Assembly (NCBI GenBank): GCA_021774205.1
Contig: JAJFJI010000363.1
Location: 1 to 10,534 of the forward strand
Length of the DNA stretch: 10,534 nucleotides
Source of the DNA: Nitrosomonas sp.
Lineage (GTDB): Bacteria; Pseudomonadota; Gammaproteobacteria; Burkholderiales; Nitrosomonadaceae
Reading direction: 5' to 3'
Of this stretch, positions 1 to 6,696 are shown piece by piece. The number at the start of each line of letters is the position of its first letter. Positions within the stretch are counted from its first letter, which is position 1. The position numbers and the translations under genes are program-made. Below the pieces are notes generated by a model that worked only from the letters and a program-made list of their open reading frames with translations, did not search any database and was not told where the DNA came from.

Positions 1-1003
1 CCAGTAATCCATTTTTCTCATCATCAGGCATTCCCTCAGTTGGATAAAACTCACCATGAAAATTAGGGTTTTTCTCCAGCACCATGATTTGATTTGGATT
101 ATTCTCAGTCAGCATATATGCTCCGGTACCAACCGGATACCAATCCAACGATATATTTTTTTCAATTAATCCCTGCTGCGAATAAAACCGCTCTGCTTCC
201 CAAGGAATGGGCGAAAAAAAAGGCATTGTTAACCAAAACATAAATTGCGGGTACTTGCCTTTAATCTTTATACGATAGGTATAATCATCAATGACCTGAA
301 CACCTTTCAGAGAAAATTTATTTAAATCAAGATAAGAATTATCCTCAAGCTGTTCATCAACCACATTTTCAAGGGTTACTGCAAATTCTCTGAGACCCAG
401 GATATAATCCGCCATCAACTCAAAAATAGGTGAATGCAACTTTGGATGAGCCAATCGTTTGATTTGAAAAACATAATCCATCGCGGTCAGCTCTCGTGTT
501 GACGTGAGCGAAAAATCTGATAGCCGATAAATTTCTGAAGTTTCTTCATCTGACAAATCATGAAAAATATATTCGTCCTGCCCGTCGACCGCAAATGCTG
601 GATGCGGTTGAAAAAAAATACCCGGCTTGATGGAAATTTCGTAAATGCTATATGCAATATCAGCAACATTGGCGTTGTCTGACAATCGGTAACCATTTTT
701 GTTGAAATACCTGACAACCGGCATTTGACTGACAGTCAACGGAACAAGCACATAAGGCTGCTTTAAATAATGATATTGCAGCGGCGGCTCATAGATCTGG
801 GCTGTCAATTGAATTTCATTAGAACTGTAAGATTGCGCTGGATCAAGATGTTTAGGTCGCTCTATAAAAACATTATAAAGGATATTCTTGCCTGCATCAG
901 CAGCTGGATAAGGACTATTCCAGTTATCACCACTACATGCTGGCAATAACACTATCGCAAGCGATAAAATAAATCGCGCATAGATATTTTTTTTCATCAA
1001 CAT
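1..1003 (-). CDS. Family 5 extracellular solute-binding lipoprotein (ABC transporter), C-terminus cut by window edge
   Basis: About 334 residues are readable with no stop before the left edge, so the gene continues outside the window. It is a periplasmic substrate-binding protein of the peptide/oligopeptide type (SBP_bac_5), which captures ligand for an ABC importer. The start MKKNIYARF is followed by a hydrophobic stretch and the lipobox LLPAC, so signal peptidase II should cleave before Cys21 (counting from the ATG at 997) and leave a lipid-anchored protein. After that come family-style segments such as RPKHLDPAQSYSSNE and AQIYEPPLQYHYLKQPYVL, and later YPVGTGAYMLTENNPNQ, typical of the ligand-binding lobe. 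Two ATGs are possible, 1003 (MLMKKN) and 997 (MKKN); neither has a strong ribosome binding site. The gene is divergent from fabI across 130 bases. Family is confident; the substrate cannot be told, and no permease or ATPase gene is in view. Confidence 0.85.
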   Translation of the reverse strand, partial: MLMKKNIYARFILSLAIVLLPACSGDNWNSPYPAADAGKNILYNVFIERPKHLDPAQSYSSNEIQLTAQIYEPPLQYHYLKQPYVLVPLTVSQMPVVRYFNKNGYRLSDNANVADIAYSIYEISIKPGIFFQPHPAFAVDGQDEYIFHDLSDEETSEIYRLSDFSLTSTRELTAMDYVFQIKRLAHPKLHSPIFELMADYILGLREFAVTLENVVDEQLEDNSYLDLNKFSLKGVQVIDDYTYRIKIKGKYPQFMFWLTMPFFSPIPWEAERFYSQQGLIEKNISLDWYPVGTGAYMLTENNPNQIMVLEKNPNFHGEFYPTEGMPDDEKNGLL

Positions 1004-1071
1004 CTTAATTTTTATTAAACACTCAATATCAACAACCTAGCATCCGCCACCAGATAAGATCAACTGTAGCC

Positions 1072-1101
1072 TTCCACGCCCCAACAAGCTTACGTTATAA
1101 T
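1072..1101 (+). promoter_or_regulatory. Candidate sigma70 promoter for fabI
   Basis: A perfect TATAAT lies at 1096-1101, 32 bases before the fabI ATG. An 18-base spacer separates it from TTCCAC at 1072-1077, a 4/6 match to the -35 consensus. The fabI ribosome binding site AAGGGA (1122-1127) follows at good spacing. The -10 is convincing, the -35 only fair. Confidence 0.5.
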
Positions 1102-1133
1102 TTAGTTAATTTACACATTACAAGGGAATTTAC

Positions 1134-1919
1134 ATGGGCTTTCTTACCAACAAACAAATTCTTATCACGGGGCTACTCAGCAATCGTTCCATTGCATACG
1201 GCATCGCCAAAGCTATGCACCGCGAAGGTGCAACACTTGCTTTCACCTACCAGGGAGAGGATGTGCGTAAACGCGTTGAAAAACTTGCCGCCGAATTTGA
1301 CAGCCATTTATTATTTCCCTGCGATGTGACAAGTGATGAAGAAATTACGCTTTGCTTTGAAAATTTGGGCAAACAGTGGGATGGCCTTGATGGCATCATC
1401 CATTCCATCGCTTTTGCACCACGTGAAGCGCTTAGCGGAGATTATCTGGAAAGTGTAAACCGTGATGCTTTTCGTATCGCACACGAGGTAAGCGCATATA
1501 GTTTTTCGGCACTAGCAAAAGCAGGGCTGCCTTTGATGCAAGGTAGAAACGCCGCACTCCTGACACTATCTTACCTTGGCGCAGTCCGAGTAATGCCAAA
1601 CTACAATGTCATGGGGCTCGCTAAAGCCAGCCTAGAAGCAAATGTACGCTTTATGGCATCCAGCCTTGGCAGCAAAGGTATACGCGTCAACGCCATTTCC
1701 GCCGGACCAATCAAAACACTAGCGGCTGCAGGTATTGGCAATTTCGGAAAACTACTTGGCTACACCGAGCGAGTTTCGCCGTTAAGACGCAATGTAACCA
1801 CTGAAGAAGTTGGTAACACAGCAGCATTCTTATGCAGCGAACTAGCCAGTGGCATTACCGGTGAAATTACCTATGTCGACGCAGGATTTAATACAGTTGC
1901 TTTCGATCTCAACGAATAA
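1134..1919 (+). CDS. fabI: Enoyl-[acyl-carrier-protein] reductase (NADH), FabI
   Basis: FabI catalyses the last, NAD(P)H-dependent step of each fatty acid elongation cycle, reducing trans-2-enoyl-ACP to acyl-ACP in the cytoplasm. The 261-residue length is normal for the family. It is a short-chain dehydrogenase fold. The N-terminal cofactor site reads ITGLLSNRSIAYGIA (about 11-25), the form typical of FabI, and the catalytic set is present as Tyr147, Tyr157 and Lys164 in SYLGAVRVMPNYNVMGLAKA. The substrate-loop region AGPIKTLAAAGI (190-201) and the C-terminal GEITYVDAGFN are also typical. Position 93, where E. coli FabI has the Gly linked to triclosan binding, is Ala here (HSIAFAP); Ala is also natural in some other FabI proteins. 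The ATG at 1134 follows AAGGGA at 1122-1127. The gene is alone on its strand and converges on ppiD, 11 bases away, with no visible terminator in that gap. Confidence 0.97.
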   Translation: MGFLTNKQILITGLLSNRSIAYGIAKAMHREGATLAFTYQGEDVRKRVEKLAAEFDSHLLFPCDVTSDEEITLCFENLGKQWDGLDGIIHSIAFAPREALSGDYLESVNRDAFRIAHEVSAYSFSALAKAGLPLMQGRNAALLTLSYLGAVRVMPNYNVMGLAKASLEANVRFMASSLGSKGIRVNAISAGPIKTLAAAGIGNFGKLLGYTERVSPLRRNVTTEEVGNTAAFLCSELASGITGEITYVDAGFNTVAFDLNE

Positions 1920-1930
1920 CGACCCACGCG

Positions 1931-3829
1931 TTAAAAATCTTCCCGCCCCTGACTAATAGTCACATCGTACCGTTGCCTTAACCCTGCCAAATAAGACGCC
2001 GTCTCTTCCTGAGTAAGCATCTGTTGCAGTTGTTGACTAAAACTTCTGTACTTTGATTCATCTTCAATCATTGCGGTCATATCTGGCTCAATGACACGAT
2101 TGATACGTATCAAGGTAAAACCACCTTGAGGATTTTCGATACCGGTATAGGTCGGGGCTTCAGTTAACTCTTTCTTAAATACTACTTGCAAAACTGAACT
2201 ATCGACGCCCTGTGATTCAATATAGGAAACTTGTTGCGACTCACCCCATGAAATCTCAATTTCGTCGCCTTTTTGTAATTGCGCAAGTTTCTTTTCTCCG
2301 TCCTCAAGCGCCATCTCAGCCGCCTGTTGCGTCTTTAAATGCGCAACAATTTCATCTTTTACTATCGTTAACGACTGCATTGATGCCTGTCGGTGCTCCA
2401 ATACTCTAGCGGAAACCAACGTGTCCGGCAACACTTCAATTGCCGGGGTATTGTGCTTATCTTCAATGGTATCATCTGAAAATACGGCCTCTAATAATCG
2501 CTCATGAGCGAGAAGAACCGGCTCTTTCGAATTCCTGTCAATCCAATCACTTTCCTGTATTGACAAACCAAATTGTTGCGCAGCAACTTGCAACGTAACA
2601 CTCTGTTCGTAAACCATATTGCTAAAGTCTTCAGCTGAATCACCAAAAATAGCCTCGGCTTTTTGTTTTTTCAAATTCTGCGTGATTTGTTCCTTTACTT
2701 CGCTAAAATCAGCGGTCTCAGCATCTTTTATGGCGGAAAGCTGAATGATATGAAACCCGAAATCAGTTTCAACCAACCCACGAATCTCTTCTGGCTGCAT
2801 CTGGAAGATTGCATCCTCAAATTCTTTTACCATAGCGCCCCGACCAAAAAAACCAAGATCGCCACCTTGGGATGCGGAACCAGGATCATCTGAATACTGC
2901 TCAGCAAGCTCTGCAAATCTTTCTGGATCTTGCCTTAGTTGATCCAGCACATCTTCTGCATTGCTTCGTACTGTTTCTTTTTCTTCATCCGATGCCGTAG
3001 CTGGAATCTGAAACAAAATATGACGGGCCTGTCGCTCCTCTGGCCGACCAAATTCATTTTGGTGCTCATCATAGTACTGAACAATTTCATCGTCCATCAC
3101 ATCTTGTTGCACGGCTAATTCATCCAACGACAACACAAGATATTCAACGCGCGCTCGTTCAGGCAAACGAAAATCGTTCTGATGCGCGTCATAATAGGAA
3201 TCTATTGCCGCATCATCCGGTTCAACCTGTGATAAAAATTGTTCAGACTCAATTTGAAACAAGTTAATTTCTCGCTGCACTTCACTTAAGTACATAATTC
3301 TTTTGGCTACTGTACTTGACACAAAGCCATTCTCACTATAAGCATCCAGTAACTGTTGCAACATTAACTCTTCTATTACACGTGACTCAAAGTTTAATGG
3401 ATTGATTCCTTGAGCCCGCAATAAGTCTTCATAGCGCTGATTAGAAAACTGCCCATCTTGTTGAAATTCTGGAATATCAGCAATTGTTCGCATCAGCTGA
3501 GAATCCAGTACCGTCATTCCGATATTTTGCGCTTCTTTCCTGAGTAGCCGCTGTTGAATCAATCTTTCCAAAACTGAAAAACGTACTTCCGGGTTATCCA
3601 GGATGGAACTATCAAAATTTTCACCGAGCATACCGCGCATTCTTTCTTGTTGATCACGCAATGCCTGCTCAAATTCTCGACGTTGAATTTCTTCACCATC
3701 GACAACGGCAATGGTGCCATCACCACTATCTCTACGATACGATTCGAGTCCAAAAAACAAGAAAGGCAACACCGCCAGCAGCATGATCACCTGGACAACA
3801 CGTTTTTTTCGGTTGACAAAATCAAACAC
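1931..3829 (-). CDS. ppiD: PpiD/SurA-type periplasmic folding factor with parvulin domain
   Basis: PpiD is anchored in the inner membrane and acts on the periplasmic side, near the SecYEG exit, as a chaperone for newly exported proteins. The 632-residue length is close to E. coli PpiD. Domains in order: a short basic N-terminus (MFDFVNRKKR); one membrane segment at about 11-28; a SurA-like N-terminal chaperone region (about 40-165) with AVVDGEEIQRREFEQ; a helical linker; a parvulin domain at about 266-366 with ARHILFQI, FAELAEQYSDDPGSASQGGDLGFF and FGFHIIQLS; and a C-terminal chaperone-like tail. The start codon is GTG at 3829; the MFDFVNRKKR beginning fits the family and only a weak GGA precedes it. 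E. coli PpiD is reported to have little or no isomerase activity, so the domain should not be assumed catalytic. Upstream lie the tRNA terminator and hupB, matching the hupB-ppiD linkage in many proteobacteria. Confidence 0.93.
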   Translation of the reverse strand: MFDFVNRKKRVVQVIMLLAVLPFLFFGLESYRRDSGDGTIAVVDGEEIQRREFEQALRDQQERMRGMLGENFDSSILDNPEVRFSVLERLIQQRLLRKEAQNIGMTVLDSQLMRTIADIPEFQQDGQFSNQRYEDLLRAQGINPLNFESRVIEELMLQQLLDAYSENGFVSSTVAKRIMYLSEVQREINLFQIESEQFLSQVEPDDAAIDSYYDAHQNDFRLPERARVEYLVLSLDELAVQQDVMDDEIVQYYDEHQNEFGRPEERQARHILFQIPATASDEEKETVRSNAEDVLDQLRQDPERFAELAEQYSDDPGSASQGGDLGFFGRGAMVKEFEDAIFQMQPEEIRGLVETDFGFHIIQLSAIKDAETADFSEVKEQITQNLKKQKAEAIFGDSAEDFSNMVYEQSVTLQVAAQQFGLSIQESDWIDRNSKEPVLLAHERLLEAVFSDDTIEDKHNTPAIEVLPDTLVSARVLEHRQASMQSLTIVKDEIVAHLKTQQAAEMALEDGEKKLAQLQKGDEIEISWGESQQVSYIESQGVDSSVLQVVFKKELTEAPTYTGIENPQGGFTLIRINRVIEPDMTAMIEDESKYRSFSQQLQQMLTQEETASYLAGLRQRYDVTISQGREDF

Positions 3830-3857
3830 TATTTAAAATTCCAACAGAAATAATAAG

Positions 3858-3884
3858 AAAAAAGGGTGAACAATTGTTCACCCT
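3858..3884 (-). terminator. Intrinsic terminator of the hupB-tRNA unit (perfect palindrome)
   Basis: Bases 3863-3884 form a perfect 22-base palindrome: arm AGGGTGAAC, centre AATT, arm GTTCACCCT. Read on the minus strand it is a 9-pair hairpin with a four-base loop, followed at once by six T residues (3863-3858) and then a T-rich tail. It lies 18 bases past the 3' end of tRNA-Asp, where the tRNA transcript should end. The plus strand has no T run after it, so it should act in one direction. The GTG of ppiD starts only 33 bases downstream of the palindrome. Confidence 0.88.
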
Positions 3885-3901
3885 AGTTTAGCCAAATATT
3901 A

Positions 3902-3978
3902 TGGCGGAGTGGACGGGACTCGAACCCGCGACCCCCGGCGTGACAGGCCGGTATTCTAACCAACTGAACTACCACTCC
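3902..3978 (-). tRNA. tRNA-Asp (anticodon GTC)
   Basis: A full cloverleaf can be read on the minus strand. The acceptor stem is GGAGTGG (3978-3972) paired with CCACTCC (3912-3906), with discriminator G and an encoded CCA end (3904-3902), giving 77 bases. The D arm contains AGTTCAGTTGGTTAGA, the anticodon loop CTGTCAC carries GTC, and the T arm contains GGTTCGAGTCC. The gene is separated from tRNA-Val by 19 bases and followed by a strong terminator, so the two tRNAs are probably cut from one transcript that also carries hupB. Confidence 0.97.
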
Positions 3979-3997
3979 AAAACTTAATATATTAGAC

Positions 3998-4073
3998 TGG
4001 TGGGTGCTGACGGGTTCGAACCGCCGACATTCGCCTTGTAAGGGCGACGCTCTACCAGCTGAGCTAAGCACCC
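3998..4073 (-). tRNA. tRNA-Val (anticodon TAC)
   Basis: A full cloverleaf is present on the minus strand. The acceptor stem is GGGTGCT (4073-4067) paired with AGCACCC (4008-4002), with discriminator A and encoded CCA (4000-3998), total 76 bases. The D arm TAGCTCAGCTGGTAGAGC, the anticodon loop CTTACAA with TAC and the T arm GCGGTTCGAACC are all standard. Its 5' end is 14 bases after the hupB stop codon. A tiny inverted repeat GCCT/AGGC (4075-4086) fills that gap but has no T run, so transcription from hupB should continue into the tRNAs. Confidence 0.97.
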
Positions 4074-4087
4074 TGCCTAAAAAGGCG

Positions 4088-4360
4088 CTAGTTTACTGCA
4101 TCTTTTAATGCTTTACCAGCACTGAATTTAGGAACCTTGGCCGCCTTTATTTTAATTGTGTCGCCTGTTCTAGGGTTGCGCCCTGTCCGTGCAGCACGCT
4201 CACCTACTTTGAAGGTTCCAAATCCGACCAGAGTCACGCTGTCATTTTTTTTAAGAGCCCCTTTAATCGCAGAAAGTGCGCCATCTAGCGCACTTCCTGC
4301 CGCAGCCTTTGAAATATCAGCGGATTTTGCAATTGCCTCAATAAGTTCGGATTTGTTCAT
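4088..4360 (-). CDS. hupB: DNA-binding protein HU, beta type
   Basis: HU is a small basic nucleoid protein that binds and bends DNA as a dimer without strong sequence preference. The 90-residue length is exact for the family. The N-terminal helices MNKSELIEAIAKSADISKAA are followed by the signature VGFGTFKVGERAARTGRNP (45-63), then the beta arm with the Arg61-Asn62-Pro63 tip that inserts into the minor groove, and the C-terminal KVPKFSAGKALKDAVN. The ATG is preceded by a strong ribosome binding site, AAAGGGGAAA (4373-4364), fitting an abundant protein. A near-consensus promoter lies at 4417-4445. HU is distinguished from IHF by the overall sequence and the ending. The symbol hupB is chosen because ppiD follows, as in many proteobacteria; the lon gene often found upstream is not here, and gpsA is instead. 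Confidence 0.95.
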   Translation of the reverse strand: MNKSELIEAIAKSADISKAAAGSALDGALSAIKGALKKNDSVTLVGFGTFKVGERAARTGRNPRTGDTIKIKAAKVPKFSAGKALKDAVN

Positions 4361-4416
4361 GAATTTCCCCTTTAATGTTATCGGTAATTAACATACAAGC
4401 CGTTCCTGCAATCTTT

Positions 4417-4445
4417 CTTATATCAAGCCATTCTTACTTGGTCAA
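4417..4445 (-). promoter_or_regulatory. Strong sigma70-type promoter for hupB and the tRNAs
   Basis: On the minus strand, TTGACC (4445-4440) and TATAAG (4422-4417) are separated by exactly 17 bases; each hexamer matches consensus at 5 of 6 positions. Transcription would start near 4410, giving a leader of about 50 bases before the hupB ATG. It is the best promoter in the window and would drive hupB and, with no terminator between, both tRNAs. Confidence 0.75.
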
Positions 4446-4486
4446 GCAATTATAAACATTTATAGGGACGCAATCCGCCAAGAATT

Positions 4487-4529
4487 GCCTAAATATGGCA
4501 TTAAATATATGCCATAGCAACACTTAGGC
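4487..4529. repeat. Nested inverted repeat between gpsA and hupB
   Basis: An 8-base inner stem, TATGGCAT (4494-4501) with ATGCCATA (4509-4516), encloses a 7-base loop. A second 6-base outer stem, GCCTAA (4487-4492) with TTAGGC (4524-4529), surrounds it across an uneven internal loop (1 base on one side, 7 on the other). It lies about 93 bases past the gpsA stop and upstream of the hupB promoter. There is no T run on either side, so it is not a canonical intrinsic terminator. It could be a 3'-end stabilising or Rho-associated hairpin of the gpsA transcript, a protein site, or a dispersed repeat. The rest of 4446-4621 is AT-rich and shows nothing else. Confidence 0.6.
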
Positions 4530-4621
4530 GCATTACCTTATCGTTATTTTCATCCCCATTGAAAAAATAAGCAGAATTACAAGATAAATCAATAAATCAA
4601 CAAGTAATGGTTTTATTAAAT

Positions 4622-5611
4622 TTAAAAATGCTCTATTTTCGGATCACGATTAAGCAATATCTCCACTGCCTCCCTAGCCGGCAACCCCTCGTAGAGTATA
4701 CTGTAGATGGCTTGTGTAATTGGCATTTCAATATCTAGCTCTCTGCTTAAGCTTTTCGCCGCTTCTGCGGCATGTACACCTTCAGCTACATGGCCTAATT
4801 GCTGCAGAATTTCTGACAAAGATAGGCCTTCTGCCAACATCAAGCCAACCCGTCGGTTACGTGACAAATCACCCGTACCAGTTAAAATCATGTCTCCAAC
4901 GCCAGATAACCCCATAAAGGTTTCCAAACAACCACCCAGCTTGATGCCCAGCCGGGTAATCTCCATCAGTCCACGGGTCATTAATGCAGCACGTGCATTG
5001 TGTCCAAACCCCATACCATCAGAAATGCCCGCGGCGATACTAATCACATTCTTAATAGCGCCACCTACCTCAACGCCAATAACATCTTTACCCGAGTATA
5101 CGCGTAACCGAGCACTATGCAATTGGTGCGCTATTTTTTGAGAGAATTCCTCATCATGCGATGCCAACGTTAATGCGGTGGGAAGTCCCTGAGCGACTTC
5201 CTGTGCAAAACTGGGCCCTGACAAAACGCCACTTGGCACAGCACGCCCAATTTCCTCTTGCACAATCTGATGAGGCAGTTTTGCAAGCTGCGACTCAAAT
5301 CCCTTACATCCCCATACAATGGGCACCGCGATCTCAGTCGCAACAATTCCACGCAAAGTTTCTCGCAATCCAGCAACTGGAACAACAATTAGCGCAAATT
5401 CCGCTGCATCAAGAGCAACTTTAAGCGTAGAAGTTAAACGTAACGACTCAGGTAGAAAAAAATCAGGAAGAAATTGTTGGTTAATACGTTGCGCGGTCAG
5501 CTCAGCAAGATGCTGCGAATCTTTGGTCCATAACGTCACTTGATGACGCGAAGAAAGGTTAATCGCTAACGCCGTACCCCAAGCTCCCGCACCGAGTATG
5601 GCAATTTTCAT
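4622..5611 (-). CDS. gpsA: Glycerol-3-phosphate dehydrogenase [NAD(P)+]
   Basis: GpsA reduces dihydroxyacetone phosphate to sn-glycerol-3-phosphate in the cytoplasm, supplying the backbone for phospholipid synthesis. The 329-residue length is normal. The N-terminal Rossmann nucleotide site is GAGAWGTALA (7-16). Further family marks are VPVAGLRE (78-85), CKGFE (102-106, more often TKG), SGPSFAQEVAQG (131-142), and the substrate/catalytic region VEVGGAIKNVISIAAG (180-195) with the expected catalytic Lys187, then GLSGVGDMILTGTGDLSRNRR (234-254). The ATG overlaps the stop of the upstream SH3 gene by four bases (ATGA), and GGGG at 5618-5615 is a suitable ribosome binding site, so translation is probably coupled. 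It is the last gene of the rhodanese-grxC-secB cluster; secB-gpsA linkage is common in proteobacteria. Confidence 0.97.
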   Translation of the reverse strand: MKIAILGAGAWGTALAINLSSRHQVTLWTKDSQHLAELTAQRINQQFLPDFFLPESLRLTSTLKVALDAAEFALIVVPVAGLRETLRGIVATEIAVPIVWGCKGFESQLAKLPHQIVQEEIGRAVPSGVLSGPSFAQEVAQGLPTALTLASHDEEFSQKIAHQLHSARLRVYSGKDVIGVEVGGAIKNVISIAAGISDGMGFGHNARAALMTRGLMEITRLGIKLGGCLETFMGLSGVGDMILTGTGDLSRNRRVGLMLAEGLSLSEILQQLGHVAEGVHAAEAAKSLSRELDIEMPITQAIYSILYEGLPAREAVEILLNRDPKIEHF

Positions 5612-6093
5612 ATACCCCAGGCCTGACTAACCCTGATATAACCAATTTGTCCGTCAAGATGGCGCACTTTAACCCACCCTGTATGCGTTGAATCAAGCCA
5701 TTCCATCACAACATTTTTCTCGACCTGATACACAAGATCTGAATCAGCATCCGCATCCCGAAAAACATCTGCCAACGGCACTGTAACAATGATATAGCGT
5801 TTGCTACTTAATGATTTCTTTTCTACCCAGGCAAAAATACCGCTACTATCACGCACCTTAACCCAGTCCTCAACGTTCACCACGGCCTCAACTGGCAAAA
5901 AGCGGCTTGCCACATACAATTTCTCTGCTTTAAGTGACGGCGCGTCATACATGATGACAGCATCATCTGATACTGATAAAAAATCAATTCCAGAAAAAGC
6001 ACGCCCATGAAACATTAACAATGAAATCAGCACAATCATTAGAAGACACTGGTGCTGCCACATACGAGTTTTCAAAAATAGAAAATTGTTCAT
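5608..6093 (-). CDS. Exported protein with two bacterial SH3-like domains
   Basis: This looks like a small exported protein built from two SH3-like repeats (SH3_4/DUF1058 style); no enzymatic domain is visible and the exact function is unknown. From the ATG at 6093 the protein has 161 residues. Residues MNNFLFLKTR form a basic n-region, followed by the hydrophobic core CLLMIVLISLLMF and a likely cleavage site near HGRAFS/G. The first SH3 unit includes YDAPSLKAEKLYVASRFLPV and WVKVRDSSGIFAWVEKKSL; the second includes VPLADVFRDADADSDLV and GWVKVRHLDGQIGYI. An upstream TTG at 6102 would add three residues, and an ATG at 6063 would shorten the n-region; no start has a clear ribosome binding site. 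The stop overlaps the gpsA start by four bases and secB ends about 20 bases upstream. Such domains often bind cell wall or protein ligands, but that is family-level inference. Confidence 0.75.
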   Translation of the reverse strand: MNNFLFLKTRMWQHQCLLMIVLISLLMFHGRAFSGIDFLSVSDDAVIMYDAPSLKAEKLYVASRFLPVEAVVNVEDWVKVRDSSGIFAWVEKKSLSSKRYIIVTVPLADVFRDADADSDLVYQVEKNVVMEWLDSTHTGWVKVRHLDGQIGYIRVSQAWGI

Positions 6094-6113
6094 TTTCAGC
6101 AATCATTTCATGA

Positions 6114-6599
6114 CTAATCAGATTTCTCTTCAACAGCAGCGCTTGATTTCTCTTCAACAGCAGCGCTTGGTTGGTTCTGTTGTTGATTACGCTGATAAAT
6201 CGCTTCAAAATTAACTGGATTTAAAAGAATCGCAGGAAATCCAGCACGCGTAACAATATCCGACACCGTTTCACGCAAATAAGGAAACAATATATTGGGA
6301 CAAGTTATACCCAGCACTGGTTTCATTTCTGCTTCTGGTATATTACGTACCTGAAAAATCCCGGCTTGATGCACTTCTACCAAGAACATAACCTTATCTT
6401 TTATCTTTGCAGTAACGATGCCCGTCAATAATACCTCATACATACCCTCATCAAAACATTCATTTTTGTTATCAAGCTGTACGTTTATTTCAGGCGCTTC
6501 GCGTTCAAGATAAATACTTGGCGCATGTGGAATTTCAAGTGATAAATCCTTGACATGAATTTTTTGGATATTAAAAACTGGTTGTTGCTGTTCACTCAT
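6114..6599 (-). CDS. secB: Protein-export chaperone SecB
   Basis: SecB is a cytoplasmic tetrameric chaperone that holds preproteins unfolded and passes them to SecA at the Sec translocon. At 161 residues it is slightly longer than E. coli SecB. Typical segments are IQKIHVKDLSLEIPHAP (11-27), the acidic, pocket-lining CFDEGMYEVLLTG (48-60), FLVEVHQAGIFQV (72-84), LGITCPNILFPYLRE (96-110) and FPAILLNPVNFEAIYQ (121-136). The C-terminal tail, the region that contacts SecA in E. coli, ends in two copies of SAAVEEKS (145-152 and 153-160) created by a perfect 24-base tandem duplication. The ATG at 6599 has no obvious ribosome binding site. A 97-base AT-rich gap separates secB from grxC upstream, larger than the other gaps in the cluster, but I found no convincing promoter or terminator in it. 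Confidence 0.96.
   Translation of the reverse strand: MSEQQQPVFNIQKIHVKDLSLEIPHAPSIYLEREAPEINVQLDNKNECFDEGMYEVLLTGIVTAKIKDKVMFLVEVHQAGIFQVRNIPEAEMKPVLGITCPNILFPYLRETVSDIVTRAGFPAILLNPVNFEAIYQRNQQQNQPSAAVEEKSSAAVEEKSD
6121..6168 (-). repeat. Perfect 24-base tandem duplication in the secB 3' end
   Basis: Bases 6121-6144 and 6145-6168 are identical. The unit begins GATTTCTCTTC and ends CAGCAGCGCTT on the plus strand. Being a multiple of three it keeps frame and doubles the peptide SAAVEEKS at the SecB C-terminus. Codons are identical between copies, which suggests a recent or still-changing duplication by slippage or unequal exchange rather than selection on the peptide alone. Confidence 0.95.
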
Positions 6600-6696
6600 A
6601 GTTAGCGCCGCTTTATAAAATATTTAAAATTGAATGATGCTACAAAATTATCGAATAAAAAACCCCATTCTTATTCTTTTTTAGTCCACTATACAT

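Noticed and set aside
487..717. 76-codon frame at the left end on the minus strand
   Set aside because: It is out of frame within the solute-binding protein gene, whose continuous frame and clear homology explain this stretch.
1407..1427. FabI Ala93 as a possible triclosan-resistance change
   Set aside because: E. coli has Gly here, but Ala occurs naturally in other FabI proteins, so no resistance can be inferred.
3883..4071. 62-codon open frame over the two tRNA genes
   Set aside because: The peptide is a read-through of tRNA sequence, and both tRNAs fold fully; not a protein gene.
4075..4086. Small inverted repeat GCCT/AGGC between hupB and tRNA-Val as a terminator
   Set aside because: Only four pairs and no T run after it; too weak to end transcription.
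4584..4599. Two tandem copies of ATAAATCA downstream of gpsA
   Set aside because: Short, AT-rich and only two copies; expected by chance in such sequence.
4707..5141. 144-codon open frame on the plus strand opposite gpsA
   Set aside because: It lies wholly within gpsA on the other strand, and its translation shows no domain, only a Pro/Ser/Ile-rich shadow composition. gpsA itself is unmistakable.
5984..6208. Repeated peptide NQALLLKR in a 74-codon minus-strand frame
   Set aside because: The peptide repeat is only the 24-base secB duplication read in another frame.
6600..6696. Possible terminator or promoter between grxC and secB (TATAGT, GATAAT, TATAAA boxes and a T run)
   Set aside because: None of the -10-like boxes has a -35 at proper spacing, and the T run lacks a GC stem before it.
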